DNA from: JADZAA01 sp039810485
GTDB taxonomy: Bacteria > Bacteroidota > Ignavibacteria > Kapaibacteriales > UBA961
Length of the DNA stretch: 64,000 nt
Direction: 5' to 3'
NCBI GenBank assembly: GCA_039810485.1
Contig: JBDHXA010000002.1
Location: 1-64,000, forward strand
The position numbers were made by a program, and so were the translations under genes. The notes below the pieces were generated by a model. That model did not search any database. It was not told the origin of the DNA and saw nothing but the letters and a program-made list of their open reading frames with translations. Positions 1-9,260 of the stretch are shown here, piece after piece; within the stretch, counting starts at the first letter, position 1; each line of letters opens with the position of its first letter.

Positions 1-235
1 GTTGTTGAACTATGACACTTAAACCAACTCTTTATTTATTTCATCCGTTGCACTTCACTGTTGAATCTGCGAGATAAATACCGATAAAAAATCTGAAAAA
101 TGGTTTACAAGTATTTTTCTTATGAGAATCAGGCAAAATGCAATGTTATCTCACTCATATTTTTCTGTTTTGAAATTACAGCATACTTTTCGTAACAAGC
201 ATCTATGTAAATTAACAATATTAACTTAAAACTCA
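1..235. other. AT-rich non-coding stretch at window edge
   Basis: No credible reading frame, RNA gene or strong hairpin is visible. It lies downstream of the minus-strand ABC ATPase gene, so it is probably trailing intergenic sequence. Confidence 0.5.
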
Positions 236-1330
236 CTATAATCTATTGCCATGTGCATCAAAAATAAGTGCACTTTGCAGCTCTATCGAAATATTTTTTT
301 GGTCAGAATGTATTTGTCTTTCTCCCTGCATCATTCTGCTGCATAATGTTGCCGACTTCGGATGTGTGCGAAAATACAATAGCGTTTCATGCCCCAAAAA
401 TTCTTTTGCTACAATTTCAACAGAAATTGCTGCATCGCTGTTTGACAAAATAATATTTTCTGGACGCACTCCTATAGTTACCGGCTTTCCTAATTCAGGC
501 GGCTTTTGAAAAGAACAATTCAAAGCATCTAGCGCATATTTGGCGCCGTGCTCTTCGCGAACGAAAAGAATATCTGACTGCATTTCTATAACGCCGCGAA
601 TGAAGTTCATTGACGGACTGCCTATAAACCCCGCCACAAATTCGTTCGTTGGATTGTCGTAGATTTCTTTTGGCGTTCCAATCTGCTGCATTTTGCCGTC
701 TCTCATTACAGCTATACGATCGCCTATCGTCATTGCTTCGGTTTGGTCGTGAGTTACGTAAATTCCTGTCGAGCCTACTGTTCGCTGCAGCCGAGTAATT
801 TCAATCCGCATCTGAGCGCGCAATTTTGCATCGAGATTTGAAAGAGGTTCGTCAAAAAGAAAAACTCTCGGCTTTCGCGCAATTGCTCTGCCAAGCGCCA
901 CTCTCTGACGCTGACCTCCGGACAGTTCTTTTGGCTTGCGGTTCAAATAATTGGTTAGCTCAAGCATTTCGGCTACTTCTTTAACGCGGTCGTTAATTTT
1001 TGAGGACGGCATTTCCTTTCGCATCTTTAAAGGAAAAGCTATGTTTTCAGCAACATTTAAGTGCGGATATAATGCGTAGTTTTGAAATACCATCCCAACA
1101 TCTCGATCTTTTGCGCTTACATTATTCATTGTCTTGCCATCGAACTTCAAAATGCCATCTGTAATTTCTTCCAAACCGGCAATCATTCTCAAAAGTGTGC
1201 TTTTTCCGCAGCCAGACGGCCCGACAATAACTAAAAACTCATTCGTAGCAATTTCAAATGAAATATCGGATACTGCTATAGTGCCGCACTCATAACGTTT
1301 TACAAGATTTTCAGCTGTAATTGTCGTCAT
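236..1330 (-). CDS. ABC transporter ATP-binding protein, MalK/UgpC type
   Basis: Cytoplasmic ATPase of an ABC importer, most likely for sugars or related solutes. The 364 residues carry a Walker A motif (GPSGCGKST, 37-45), Q-loop near 83, the LSGGQ signature (136-140), Walker B with catalytic Glu (RVFLFDE, 155-161) and H-loop His194. The C-terminal third, from about 240, has the TOBE-type extension typical of MalK/UgpC/MsmX proteins, and the total length fits that family. The ATG at 1330 directly abuts the stop codon of the upstream gene, which suggests translational coupling. The same-strand run also holds one cognate-type permease (3007-3879). No periplasmic solute-binding protein and no second permease are in the window, so they may be encoded elsewhere. 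The substrate cannot be read from the sequence. Confidence 0.93.
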   Translation of the reverse strand: MTTITAENLVKRYECGTIAVSDISFEIATNEFLVIVGPSGCGKSTLLRMIAGLEEITDGILKFDGKTMNNVSAKDRDVGMVFQNYALYPHLNVAENIAFPLKMRKEMPSSKINDRVKEVAEMLELTNYLNRKPKELSGGQRQRVALGRAIARKPRVFLFDEPLSNLDAKLRAQMRIEITRLQRTVGSTGIYVTHDQTEAMTIGDRIAVMRDGKMQQIGTPKEIYDNPTNEFVAGFIGSPSMNFIRGVIEMQSDILFVREEHGAKYALDALNCSFQKPPELGKPVTIGVRPENIILSNSDAAISVEIVAKEFLGHETLLYFRTHPKSATLCSRMMQGERQIHSDQKNISIELQSALIFDAHGNRL

Positions 1331-1984
1331 TTAATTATCTTCATCAGGAATTATATCAAGAGGAACTTCAAAGTTTTTTGGCGGAACAGAGACATTGTCG
1401 CGAATTGACAAAGCATGAATCTTAGTGATGTTTCCATCGGCATTTATTTCACTCTGCAACACTATATTATTCCATACTAAATACTTAGCATGTATGTTGG
1501 CGCCACTGTTGTGCATCACATACACATCGCACATTTTGCCTAAATACTCTTCTGGTTCATTGCGCATTATGCCAAGTGATTTCATTGCCTGCGTAGTTAG
1601 GGCATTAAAATCTGGAGCGTCATTTCTTCTTCGATTCCCATTCTTTTGTACTCCCGTTCTTTCTTCAAGATTAAGAAGATAGACCGTATCACTCTTGTAT
1701 ATTTCAAGTGTATGAACTTGGTCAAAATGACTGCCTGATTTTATAAACGATTTCGACTCTATTGATTCTTTATTGCCAAAATCGTCGAAACAAGTTGCAA
1801 CAGACGATTTTATTCCATTGTTTTCAACTTCATACGTTATAACCGCAGATTTTATTGCATAACGATGAGGAATAGAATCCGTAGTTTGCGGCATTAGTAA
1901 ATATTTTTCGTTTGCGGTCGCTTTTACCTTAGTTTCAGAGCAAAGAATTAAGGAAAGCGCAATTACAAGCATAATCGAGCGCAT
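1331..1984 (-). CDS. Exported protein of unknown function, LolA/DUF4412-like
   Basis: Protein of 217 residues with an N-terminal signal peptide (hydrophobic core at residues 4-16, then a polar region). No catalytic motif is recognised. The C-terminal half, with a 'KYLVWNNIVLQSE' stretch followed by a closing 'F-x-V-P-L' segment, resembles the general layout of periplasmic LolA-like or DUF4412 proteins. That is a resemblance only, not an identification. It sits between pta (15 bases upstream) and the ABC ATPase (directly abutting) in a run of five same-strand genes, so it is probably co-transcribed. It could be an envelope accessory protein of the transporter, but nothing in its sequence proves that. 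Confidence 0.7.
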   Translation of the reverse strand: MRSIMLVIALSLILCSETKVKATANEKYLLMPQTTDSIPHRYAIKSAVITYEVENNGIKSSVATCFDDFGNKESIESKSFIKSGSHFDQVHTLEIYKSDTVYLLNLEERTGVQKNGNRRRNDAPDFNALTTQAMKSLGIMRNEPEEYLGKMCDVYVMHNSGANIHAKYLVWNNIVLQSEINADGNITKIHALSIRDNVSVPPKNFEVPLDIIPDEDN

Positions 1985-1999
1985 AATTTTGTTTTGTTA

Positions 2000-2989
2000 T
2001 TACCACATTTGAGCCGTAATGGCGGCTGTATTGACAATATCTGCAGAGCTGCATCCGCGCGACAAATCGCAATACGGCTTTTCAAGTCCTTGAATTATCG
2101 GACCAAACGCTTGTGCACCTGCAAGACGCTCCACAAGTTTATAAGCAATATTTCCAGAATTTAAATCTGGAAATATCAACACATTGGCATTGCCTTTAAT
2201 GGGAGAATCAGGCGCTTTTCTTTCTGCTACATGTTCTATCAACGCCGCGTCTGCCTGTAATTCTCCATCTGAAATAATCGAAGGATATTGCTCTTTAAAG
2301 AGCTGTGCAGCTTCTCTCACTTTCACAACAGACGAATGTTCGGCGCTGCCTTTCGTCGAAAACGAAAGAAATGCCACTCGGGGATTTTCATCGGTTACTT
2401 TATGGAAATTAGCAGCTGTTGCAAAAGCAATGCCGGTTAATTGATTTGTTGTTGGATCGGGGACTACGCCGCAATCAGCAAAAGCCATGGCGCGTCCATC
2501 GGCTAAAAGCATAAGAAAATAACTCGATACGACGCTGCTTTGCGGATGAAGCCCGACAGTTTGTATCCCAGCGCGCAACACATTGCCAGTTGTAGAATAT
2601 GAACCTGCAACACAGCAGTCAGCGTCTCCACACGATAGCATCATTCCTGCAAAATATAACGGATCTGTCATTAATTTTCTCGCACTTTCAATGCTAATAC
2701 CTTTAGACCGGCGTTTTTCCACGAACGAAATTGAATATTTTTCGAATTTCTCGTGATGTTCCGGCTCTATTATTGTAAGTTCTTGAATATTAATTTTTTC
2801 TTTTTCAGCAAGTTGATTTATTTCCGATGCTTTTCCTATTAAAATCGGCTGAGCAATTTTTCTGGCGCAAATGTCCAAAGCAGCAATTAGAGTGCGAGCA
2901 TCACATGCGTCTGGAAATGCAATTCGCGATTTTCGCATGGCCGCAGCACGATGTATCTGCAAAATAAATTCTGTGCTTCTTTCACTCAT
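2000..2989 (-). CDS. pta: Phosphate acetyltransferase
   Basis: Converts acetyl-CoA and phosphate to acetyl phosphate and CoA, the first step of the Pta-Ack acetate pathway. The 329 residues match the compact PTA_PTB-domain form (about 330 residues), without the long N-terminal regulatory region of E. coli Pta. Family features include the 'ADCCVAGSYSTTGNVLRAG' segment, 'VVPDPTTNQL' in the middle, and the C-terminal 'GPIIQGLEKPYCDLSRGCS' block that ends most Pta proteins. The ATG at 2989 is the first in frame. It lies 17 bases downstream of an ABC permease gene and 15 bases upstream of a small exported protein gene. No acetate kinase gene is in the window, so the partner enzyme is elsewhere or the phosphoryl donor is used otherwise. 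A phosphate butyryltransferase is less likely given the C-terminal signature. Confidence 0.92.
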   Translation of the reverse strand: MSERSTEFILQIHRAAAMRKSRIAFPDACDARTLIAALDICARKIAQPILIGKASEINQLAEKEKINIQELTIIEPEHHEKFEKYSISFVEKRRSKGISIESARKLMTDPLYFAGMMLSCGDADCCVAGSYSTTGNVLRAGIQTVGLHPQSSVVSSYFLMLLADGRAMAFADCGVVPDPTTNQLTGIAFATAANFHKVTDENPRVAFLSFSTKGSAEHSSVVKVREAAQLFKEQYPSIISDGELQADAALIEHVAERKAPDSPIKGNANVLIFPDLNSGNIAYKLVERLAGAQAFGPIIQGLEKPYCDLSRGCSSADIVNTAAITAQMW

Positions 2990-3006
2990 AAATGCATTTT
3001 AACTTT

Positions 3007-3879
3007 TTAACTCTTTGAACGAAGCAATTGAAGTTGAATTGTTGAGAATACAATGAGCAATGCCATAATGACAAACGACAATGCAGCCGCAAAACCCATG
3101 CTCTCGGCATTATTGAGAGCACTATTAAACACCATATACACTAATGTACTGGTAGAGTCAAGCGGGCCGCCTTTTGTCATAACGTAAATCTCTACAAACA
3201 CTTGAAATGATTTTATCGTATTGATGACTACTACAAAAGCCATTGTTGGCTGCAACAAAGGGAGTGTAATTCGAGTAAATTTCTGCCACGATGACGCGCC
3301 GGCCAATGTTGCCGACTCATATAAGTCCTTGGATATTGCTTCCAAGCCAGCCAAAAACAACACCATATAATATCCTGTGGAAATCCAAATGTCCATGCCC
3401 ATAATTGCAGCAAGAGCTGTTGACGGCTCAAGCAGAAATCCGCGCTGCGACTCAGGAAGCCCGCAAAATCTTAATAAAAGATTTACATAACCATCTCTTG
3501 CGTAAAGATTGATAAATACTAAGGAAATGACAACGAGCGAAGTAACTGAAGGCAAAAAAAAGGCGGCTCGAAAGAATGAAGGAATTTTTACAAAACGCGA
3601 ATGTAGAATTACGGCGAGAACTAATGCAAGAGCTGTTGTAATTGGCACTGTGCCAAAAGTGAAAATTGCCGTATTGCTAAGTGATTTCCAGAAAAGAGTA
3701 TCGCGAAATATGGCGGCATAATTTGCCAAGCCGACAGGCTCCATAGTGTTTGCAAGTGTGTTCACTTTTGAAACACTTAATACTGCTGCAAAGCCAAAAG
3801 GATAAACCCAGAAAATACCAAATATTAACAGCCAAGGCATCAATAAAAGCAAAGTTTGAGCTTGTTTATTCCGCCTCAT
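3007..3879 (-). CDS. Sugar-type ABC transporter permease (MalF/UgpA type)
   Basis: Inner-membrane permease subunit of a CUT1-type importer. It has 290 residues and about six hydrophobic segments, starting at 10-35. The cytoplasmic EAA loop, which contacts the ATPase, is clear at about 180-211 (EAISKDLYESATLAGAS followed by a proline-ending helix). This matches the binding-protein-dependent transport inner-membrane component family. It shares the operon-like run with a MalK-type ATPase (236-1330). CUT1 systems normally use two permeases and a binding protein; only one permease is present here. The exported CBM9-like protein directly upstream (1-base gap) is not a classical solute-binding protein. 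The substrate is unknown. Confidence 0.92.
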   Translation of the reverse strand: MRRNKQAQTLLLLMPWLLIFGIFWVYPFGFAAVLSVSKVNTLANTMEPVGLANYAAIFRDTLFWKSLSNTAIFTFGTVPITTALALVLAVILHSRFVKIPSFFRAAFFLPSVTSLVVISLVFINLYARDGYVNLLLRFCGLPESQRGFLLEPSTALAAIMGMDIWISTGYYMVLFLAGLEAISKDLYESATLAGASSWQKFTRITLPLLQPTMAFVVVINTIKSFQVFVEIYVMTKGGPLDSTSTLVYMVFNSALNNAESMGFAAALSFVIMALLIVFSTIQLQLLRSKS

Positions 3880-3880
3880 T

Positions 3881-5248
3881 TTAAAATCCTAATTCAGAAA
3901 GATATTTAAGCAATTGCTCTGAATAAACATTTGTAGATTCGCCGTACCATAAAGACGAAGGTATTAACAAAAGCAAGCCATACGTGGAGCTTTCAGTTTC
4001 TCGAATCGGCGAAGTAGCAATCCTTGTTTCTTCTTCAGGACGAAATTCATTGTCGGAATCATGCACTATTACTGTGCAGCCAAGCGGCAAGATTGATTTA
4101 TCTTCACTTGGCGCCGATTGAAAACCAAACAATAAAAAAGGAATGCGCAATTTTACAATATATCCAAAAGATCGCGGCGCTGCCGCAACTTTTATTTGAG
4201 TTAATGCAGCGCGTTGCTGCGGTTCAATATCGTCCGTTGAAATAACATCAATTTTTGGTTTTTTCTCAAGAAAATCGCCCGGACGAATAATAATGCCATA
4301 CAAGCCGGAATCTGGCACCGTTTGCGTTGAAATTCTTTCGGTTTTAGCAGTTTTTTTTCGTTTGTCGCGCTTTATGACTGCCAAATATTCAGCATTCAAA
4401 GTGTCCGGCGGATTAGAATTAAGCCATATTTCAACATAATCTGCAGTGCAAGTATCGCATCGTCCTACGACATATTCATCGTCTTGCACTGTAATCGTCA
4501 TATAAAGATATTCATTATCATATGCAGTTCTCACTTGAAATGAACAATCTTCCGGCCCATTCCAATAATATGAGCCATTGAGCACATAGTCAATCGAGGC
4601 AATATTAGCGCCGCTGCTATATCCTCGATATATTTGCCTTCCGCGAGAATAACATGGAAGCGTATAATATTTTTTTACTGCAAGCGCTTCGCCGCTTCCA
4701 ATCGGAAGCGTTTTTTCATTTGCTTCAAGCGTATAATAATTGCGATAGGTTTCGCGAGTTACATTTGCGGCGCGTCTTGTTGTAAACTCATCTAATTGCA
4801 GCAAGTTACCGCCAATGAAGCGATATCCTCTAACTAACCAGTTGTATTGAGCCTTTTTTTCGGTAACAAAGCATGCGCTGTCTCGAATTACTACGCCAAC
4901 TTCAAGAGGCAATTCAACATAAGGCACAGTAAGCTGCTTAACATTTTTGAGATAACCTTCTTCATCTACAAACAAAAAAACTTGCATCGTTTTTCGTTTT
5001 TCTCCAAGCATGCGCACTGCAAACGCCAAATCGTTAAAACCATCGCCTGAAAAGTCGCCAACATCCCAACTCCATACGCGATAATCGCTGCCTTGCGGCA
5101 TTTCACCTTTTACATCTTCAATTAATTCATTAGCAAAATATGGTTCTAATTTTTGTGTAAATTCAGAAAAAGTTGATCCTGTTTGCGCGGAAATTTTACC
5201 GGCTAACAATCCTGTTAATATCAAAAAATAAAATAATTGACGCACCAT
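3881..5248 (-). CDS. Exported protein with CBM9/DOMON-like domain
   Basis: A 455-residue exported protein with a signal peptide (hydrophobic residues 5-18, likely cleavage after SAQ). Residues about 55-80 contain a 'DVGDFSGDGFNDLAF' segment, an FG-GAP-like calcium-type loop. Residues about 205-430 look like a family-9 carbohydrate-binding or DOMON-like beta-sandwich, seen in 'AYDNEYLYMTITVQDDE' and the following 'DYVEIWLN'. CBM9-like domains bind carbohydrate ends in some xylanases, but many occur in proteins of unknown function. It leads the five-gene run and is separated from the ABC permease by one base, so it is probably co-expressed. A role in presenting or sensing a carbohydrate is inference. 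A -7-like element (TAATTTTG on the minus strand, 5277-5284) lies just upstream, without a good -33 partner. Confidence 0.72.
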   Translation of the reverse strand: MVRQLFYFLILTGLLAGKISAQTGSTFSEFTQKLEPYFANELIEDVKGEMPQGSDYRVWSWDVGDFSGDGFNDLAFAVRMLGEKRKTMQVFLFVDEEGYLKNVKQLTVPYVELPLEVGVVIRDSACFVTEKKAQYNWLVRGYRFIGGNLLQLDEFTTRRAANVTRETYRNYYTLEANEKTLPIGSGEALAVKKYYTLPCYSRGRQIYRGYSSGANIASIDYVLNGSYYWNGPEDCSFQVRTAYDNEYLYMTITVQDDEYVVGRCDTCTADYVEIWLNSNPPDTLNAEYLAVIKRDKRKKTAKTERISTQTVPDSGLYGIIIRPGDFLEKKPKIDVISTDDIEPQQRAALTQIKVAAAPRSFGYIVKLRIPFLLFGFQSAPSEDKSILPLGCTVIVHDSDNEFRPEEETRIATSPIRETESSTYGLLLLIPSSLWYGESTNVYSEQLLKYLSELGF

Positions 5249-5610
5249 ATATCACTCTTTTCGTTGAAATATCAAGCAAAATTATTTAGAAATCGGCTTA
5301 TGTTCACATTTTATCTGTTGAACATGCCTTTTTGTTTGTTGCTGTTGAAGGAAATCCGAAATTCTCACTATAAGCGCGCAAGCGAATAATTATCTGCGAA
5401 TGAGCGTGATTTCTTTTTGGAATAAATTCGCTTGTGATTCAATCGTCTCTCTTTGATATAATATAATACGCGCTTTTTGAGTTTTTAAGTTCATATTTGT
5501 ATCAGTTGACATGAACAAGTCCGTAGTTTTGTATCATATCTGCTTTGACAATATGTGAAGTAAAAAAGCATCTTATCTATGATATTCCAATTTTCAGCAA
5601 TGAACAAAAT
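5249..5610. promoter_or_regulatory. Divergent intergenic region with candidate promoter elements
   Basis: This 362-base gap separates the minus-strand transporter operon from the plus-strand VWA gene. On the minus strand a TAATTTTG element (5277-5284) could be a -7 box. On the plus strand a TAGTTTTG (5524-5531) follows TTGACA (5506-5511), but the spacing is only 15 bases rather than the usual 19-20. Neither is convincing alone; start sites need mapping. Confidence 0.35.
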
Positions 5611-6708
5611 ATGAAAATCACATATTCACGATGGACTGACAATTCTCTTAGAGTAGAAGAATCTTTGCAGCAGCTCCTTGATTTGTTTTCCTCGCTTCTA
5701 TTGCGTGTAAATGCTGATGTTATAACCGCATTAGACATATTTCGACACTTAAACGAACAATATGACATGCTTGGCGATATGACGATGGACGAATTTATAG
5801 AATTGCTTAGAAGTCAAGGTTATCTTGAATATAAAAACGGACAATATGCAGCATCAAAGAAATCTTTGCGAAAACTGCGGAATGATGCATTTAATGAAAT
5901 TTTTAGGTCATTAAAAAAATCTGGAGTCGGCAATCACGAAACACCGTTTGCCGGTCAGGGAAATGAACGGCTTCCAGAGATAAGAAATTATCAGTTTGGA
6001 GATTCCGCAGACATTATTGACATAACACAAACTATCAGCAATGCTTTGATTCGCAATAGTGATCTGTCAAATTTTGCACTTTGCGCAGACGATGTCAAAG
6101 TATATGAAACAGAGCATCTTGGTTCGTGCGCTACTGTGTTGATGATTGACATTTCACACTCAATGATTCTCTATGGCGAAGATAGAATTACTCCTGCCAA
6201 ACAAGTAGCACTAGCGCTTGCCGAATTCATCTCGATTAAATTTCCAAAAGATGAATTGCAGGCAATACTTTTTGGCGACGAAGCCAGAAAGGTGTCGCTG
6301 GACGATATTCCTTTTATCAGCGTAGGACCTTTTCATACCAATACGCTCGACGGGTTAAAACTTTCTAGAGGGATTCTTCGCAAAATGCGTGGAAGCAATA
6401 AACAGATTTTTATGATTACCGACGGCAAACCGTCTGCAATATTCGATGAAAACGGGCGACTTTTTAAAAATCCTTATGGACTTGACACGCGCATAGTTAA
6501 TAAAACTTTGGATGAAGCGGTTGCTTGTCGTCGTGATGGCATAACCATCAGCGTATTTATGCTTGCAAGTGATAATTATCTTGTTGACTTTATTGAAAAT
6601 CTAACCAAGGCAAATCACGGACGCGCATTCTATACAGGTCTCAATCATCTTGGCGAGGCGCTTTTTGTTGATTATATCAGCAATCGTCGCAAACATTTTC
6701 GAGGTTAA
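5611..6708 (+). CDS. VWA-domain protein
   Basis: A 365-residue soluble protein with a von Willebrand A domain in its second half. The metal-ion-dependent adhesion site is intact: D-I-S-H-S at 180-184, with a later 'MITDGKPSA' strand providing the distal Asp. The N-terminal ~150 residues are helical, of unrecognised family, with a charged stretch rich in Lys and Arg near 85-105. There is no signal peptide, so it is probably cytoplasmic. VWA proteins of this size often partner a MoxR-type AAA ATPase; none is next to it. The next gene, an APC permease, begins three bases after the stop, so the two are probably co-transcribed. I chose ATG 5611 over the upstream in-frame TTG at 5545. No specific function is claimed. 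Confidence 0.8.
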   Translation: MKITYSRWTDNSLRVEESLQQLLDLFSSLLLRVNADVITALDIFRHLNEQYDMLGDMTMDEFIELLRSQGYLEYKNGQYAASKKSLRKLRNDAFNEIFRSLKKSGVGNHETPFAGQGNERLPEIRNYQFGDSADIIDITQTISNALIRNSDLSNFALCADDVKVYETEHLGSCATVLMIDISHSMILYGEDRITPAKQVALALAEFISIKFPKDELQAILFGDEARKVSLDDIPFISVGPFHTNTLDGLKLSRGILRKMRGSNKQIFMITDGKPSAIFDENGRLFKNPYGLDTRIVNKTLDEAVACRRDGITISVFMLASDNYLVDFIENLTKANHGRAFYTGLNHLGEALFVDYISNRRKHFRG

Positions 6709-6711
6709 CCA

Positions 6712-8070
6712 ATGCAGAGCAATACAAAATTGCCAGAAAATCAATTAGATAGGAAACTCGGTTTAGTGCAGGCCACTGCGCTCAACATGATAGACATGGT
6801 AGGGATTGGCCCTTTTGTCGTTATCAATCTTGTGATTAATTACATGAATGGACCCGGAGCTTTATGGGCATGGCTTGCCGGAGCAATTCTTGCATTTATT
6901 GATGGTTTTATATGGGCTGAATTAGGCGCGGCAATGCCAAAAGCAGGCGGCAGCTATGTTTTTTTGCGCGAATGTTATGGTCCCAACCGTTGGGGAAAAT
7001 TTTTGTCTTTTCTTTTTATTTGGCAGACCACGTTTCAAGCTCCGCTTGTAATTGCATCGGGCGCAATAGGTTTCGCAAAATACTTTCAGTATTTAATCCC
7101 TCTTGCTGATTGGCAGTCGAGAATGGTCTCAGGCACTGTCGTTATTATTATTGTATTTCTGCTCTACCGAAATATCAGCACAATTGGTAAAATATCTGTT
7201 GTAATGTGGCTGTGTGTTCTAGGCACTATTGGCTGGATAATTTGGGGAGGTATTGCACATGGCGCTGTTTCATTAGCTTTGCAAGATTTTAGCGCGCCTG
7301 AATTATCTTGGGCATTTGCAGGAATATTAGGTCAGGCAACCGTTAAAACTGTTTATTCTTATTTAGGCTATTATAATGTTTGTCATCTTGGCGGAGAAAT
7401 TCACAATCCAGAGCAGAATATTCCGAGAGCGATTTTTATTTCAATCATCAGTATTACAATTCTATATTTAGCAATGAATTTCAGCGTTCTTAGCGTTCTG
7501 CCTTGGCAAATGGCAAAGAAATCTGATTTCGTTGTAAGCTTATTTGTAGAAACAATCTACGGAAAAGCTGCGGCAACCGTAGTCACTGCTCTGATATTAA
7601 CCGTGGCATTATCTTCTCTTTTTGCCGTTGTTGTTGGTTATTCACGCATTCCTTATGCAGCCGCCAAAGACGGTTTGTACTTCAAAATTTTTGCAAAACT
7701 GCACCCAACGAAAAAGTTTCCTCATGTTTCTCTGCTTGTATTAGGCACGCTTGGATTTGTTTTCAGCTTAGGCAATAAATTATCGTGGGTAATCAGCGCA
7801 ATACTAGCTATGCGCATTATTATTCAATTCATTGGAGGCGCGGCTGGTGTAATGTTTTTGCATCGCAACCCTAATTTTCGTCTGCCATATCGCATGTTTC
7901 TTTATCCGATTCCAGCTATGCTTGCTATTCTAATGTGGCTATGGTTGTTTTATAATACAAAAGAAATGGCTTTTGCCGGACTTGGAATGATGGCGCTTGG
8001 CTCTATTGTATATTACTTTGTTTTCGGCAAAAGACAAACCGAACAAACTAAGAGCCAACATACTTCATGA
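6712..8070 (+). CDS. APC-family amino-acid permease
   Basis: A 452-residue inner-membrane transporter with about 12 hydrophobic segments. The N-terminal 'GLVQATALNMIDMVGIGPFVV' region is the TM1 signature of the amino acid-polyamine-organocation family, with a glycine-rich unwound helix (GIGP). 'AELGAAMPKAGGSYVFLRE' is the conserved TM2/loop segment, and 'SRIPYAAAKDG' is the family loop near TM8. It would exchange or import amino acids or amines with a cation; the substrate cannot be assigned. The start is three bases after the VWA gene, so the pair is likely one operon. The link could be regulatory, but that is a guess. Confidence 0.92.
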   Translation: MQSNTKLPENQLDRKLGLVQATALNMIDMVGIGPFVVINLVINYMNGPGALWAWLAGAILAFIDGFIWAELGAAMPKAGGSYVFLRECYGPNRWGKFLSFLFIWQTTFQAPLVIASGAIGFAKYFQYLIPLADWQSRMVSGTVVIIIVFLLYRNISTIGKISVVMWLCVLGTIGWIIWGGIAHGAVSLALQDFSAPELSWAFAGILGQATVKTVYSYLGYYNVCHLGGEIHNPEQNIPRAIFISIISITILYLAMNFSVLSVLPWQMAKKSDFVVSLFVETIYGKAAATVVTALILTVALSSLFAVVVGYSRIPYAAAKDGLYFKIFAKLHPTKKFPHVSLLVLGTLGFVFSLGNKLSWVISAILAMRIIIQFIGGAAGVMFLHRNPNFRLPYRMFLYPIPAMLAILMWLWLFYNTKEMAFAGLGMMALGSIVYYFVFGKRQTEQTKSQHTS

Positions 8071-8219
8071 TTAGAGTATAATTGCCTTGTGCGCACAGAT
8101 TTAAAAAGCATGAAGATCCCGCTGTACTTTTCCGTCGTTTCTATTTATACGGTTTAACCTTAAAAAAGCAGTAATTTTGCATTGTTTTTTATCACATTAG
8201 AATATACTTATTTTACTAT

Positions 8220-9260
8220 ATGAAAGCTCTCATTCTTTCCACCGGATTTGTCATTGGATTTTTTCTTGGATTTTGGCCTGGCGTGGAAAGACCCAAACCG
8301 CTTGTTTGGAGATTGTCCTTTTTTGCCGTGATGACAGCAATGCTAATTCTTGCTCTGCTGCCACGCACAGCAGGCACTCTCCGCGATGCAGTAATAGTTG
8401 GCAGAATGGACAGCACAAAGTCAGTTCCTATTATGTTGCATTCATCTGAATTCAAATTTTCCGATTATCAAGGACATCAAAAAATGATGACAACCACGGC
8501 TGATAATGGTCAGCCGATTTCCATCATAATTGATGAGTCTGACGCAGAAAAGATTAGCAATACAAACGATGCGATTATATATGTGCGACGCATCGGCAGT
8601 GACAACGCTTTTATCAGTTCAGGTCTTGCTACAATTAATCCAGCAATAACTTTGCCGTATATCATAGGATTGGAAGAGCGCGCACGAAATTTATATTTTC
8701 ATGTTCCAATGTCATGGATTTCCATCCTTGCATACATGTATGCTCTTGTCTTTGGAGTTAAGTATTTTGGGTCAAAAGATTTGCACCATGATATTCATTC
8801 ATCGAGCGCCGCAATATTAGGAACAGTATTTTGCGTATTGGCAACGGCCACCGGTGCAATTTGGGCAAAATTTAATTGGGGTAGTTTTTGGAATTGGGAC
8901 CCGCGACAAACTTCAATATTTGTTTTGCTGCTTATCTATGCCGCTTATTTTGTGCTGCGTTCTTCTATCGAAAACGAACATCAGCGAGCTAAACTAAGCG
9001 CTGCTTATGCGATAATTGCCGGGATTGCAGCAATATTTTTTGTCTATGTTGCCCCTCGACTTTACGAAGGACTGCACCCCGGCTCAGCCGGCGATGTAAA
9101 TTCCGGCCCAGTAATTAGCTCTCAGACGGATTCTCTTAACTTATTAAAACAAGTTATACTCAGCTTTTCTTTTGCCAGTTTTACCGCTTTGTTTTTTTGG
9201 CTGTTAGGACTTACAATCCGCATTCGCAGACTTAATTCGTTAGCAGTTTCAGATGAATAA
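8220..9260 (+). CDS. CcmC/CcsA-type haem-handling cytochrome c biogenesis protein with N-terminal extension
   Basis: A 346-residue membrane protein. Residues about 155-346 match the CcmC/CcsA family: His161 in 'FHVPMSW', the tryptophan-rich haem-binding motif WGSFWNWDPR at 220-229, and His286 in 'LHPGS'. In this family these bind haem at the periplasmic face for attachment to apocytochrome c. The first ~150 residues are unusual: two hydrophobic segments (about 4-20 and 31-48), then about 100 polar residues presumably outside the membrane, before the family core begins. No ccmABDEF genes are adjacent. A TAATTTTG -7-like box lies at 8172-8179, without a -33 TTG. Family is confident; the role of the extension is unknown. 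Confidence 0.88.
   Translation: MKALILSTGFVIGFFLGFWPGVERPKPLVWRLSFFAVMTAMLILALLPRTAGTLRDAVIVGRMDSTKSVPIMLHSSEFKFSDYQGHQKMMTTTADNGQPISIIIDESDAEKISNTNDAIIYVRRIGSDNAFISSGLATINPAITLPYIIGLEERARNLYFHVPMSWISILAYMYALVFGVKYFGSKDLHHDIHSSSAAILGTVFCVLATATGAIWAKFNWGSFWNWDPRQTSIFVLLLIYAAYFVLRSSIENEHQRAKLSAAYAIIAGIAAIFFVYVAPRLYEGLHPGSAGDVNSGPVISSQTDSLNLLKQVILSFSFASFTALFFWLLGLTIRIRRLNSLAVSDE

Noticed and set aside
3642..3656. Palindrome TTGGCAC-T-GTGCCAA, which looks like an operator
   Set aside because: It lies inside the ABC permease coding sequence and only one copy was seen; chance is more likely.
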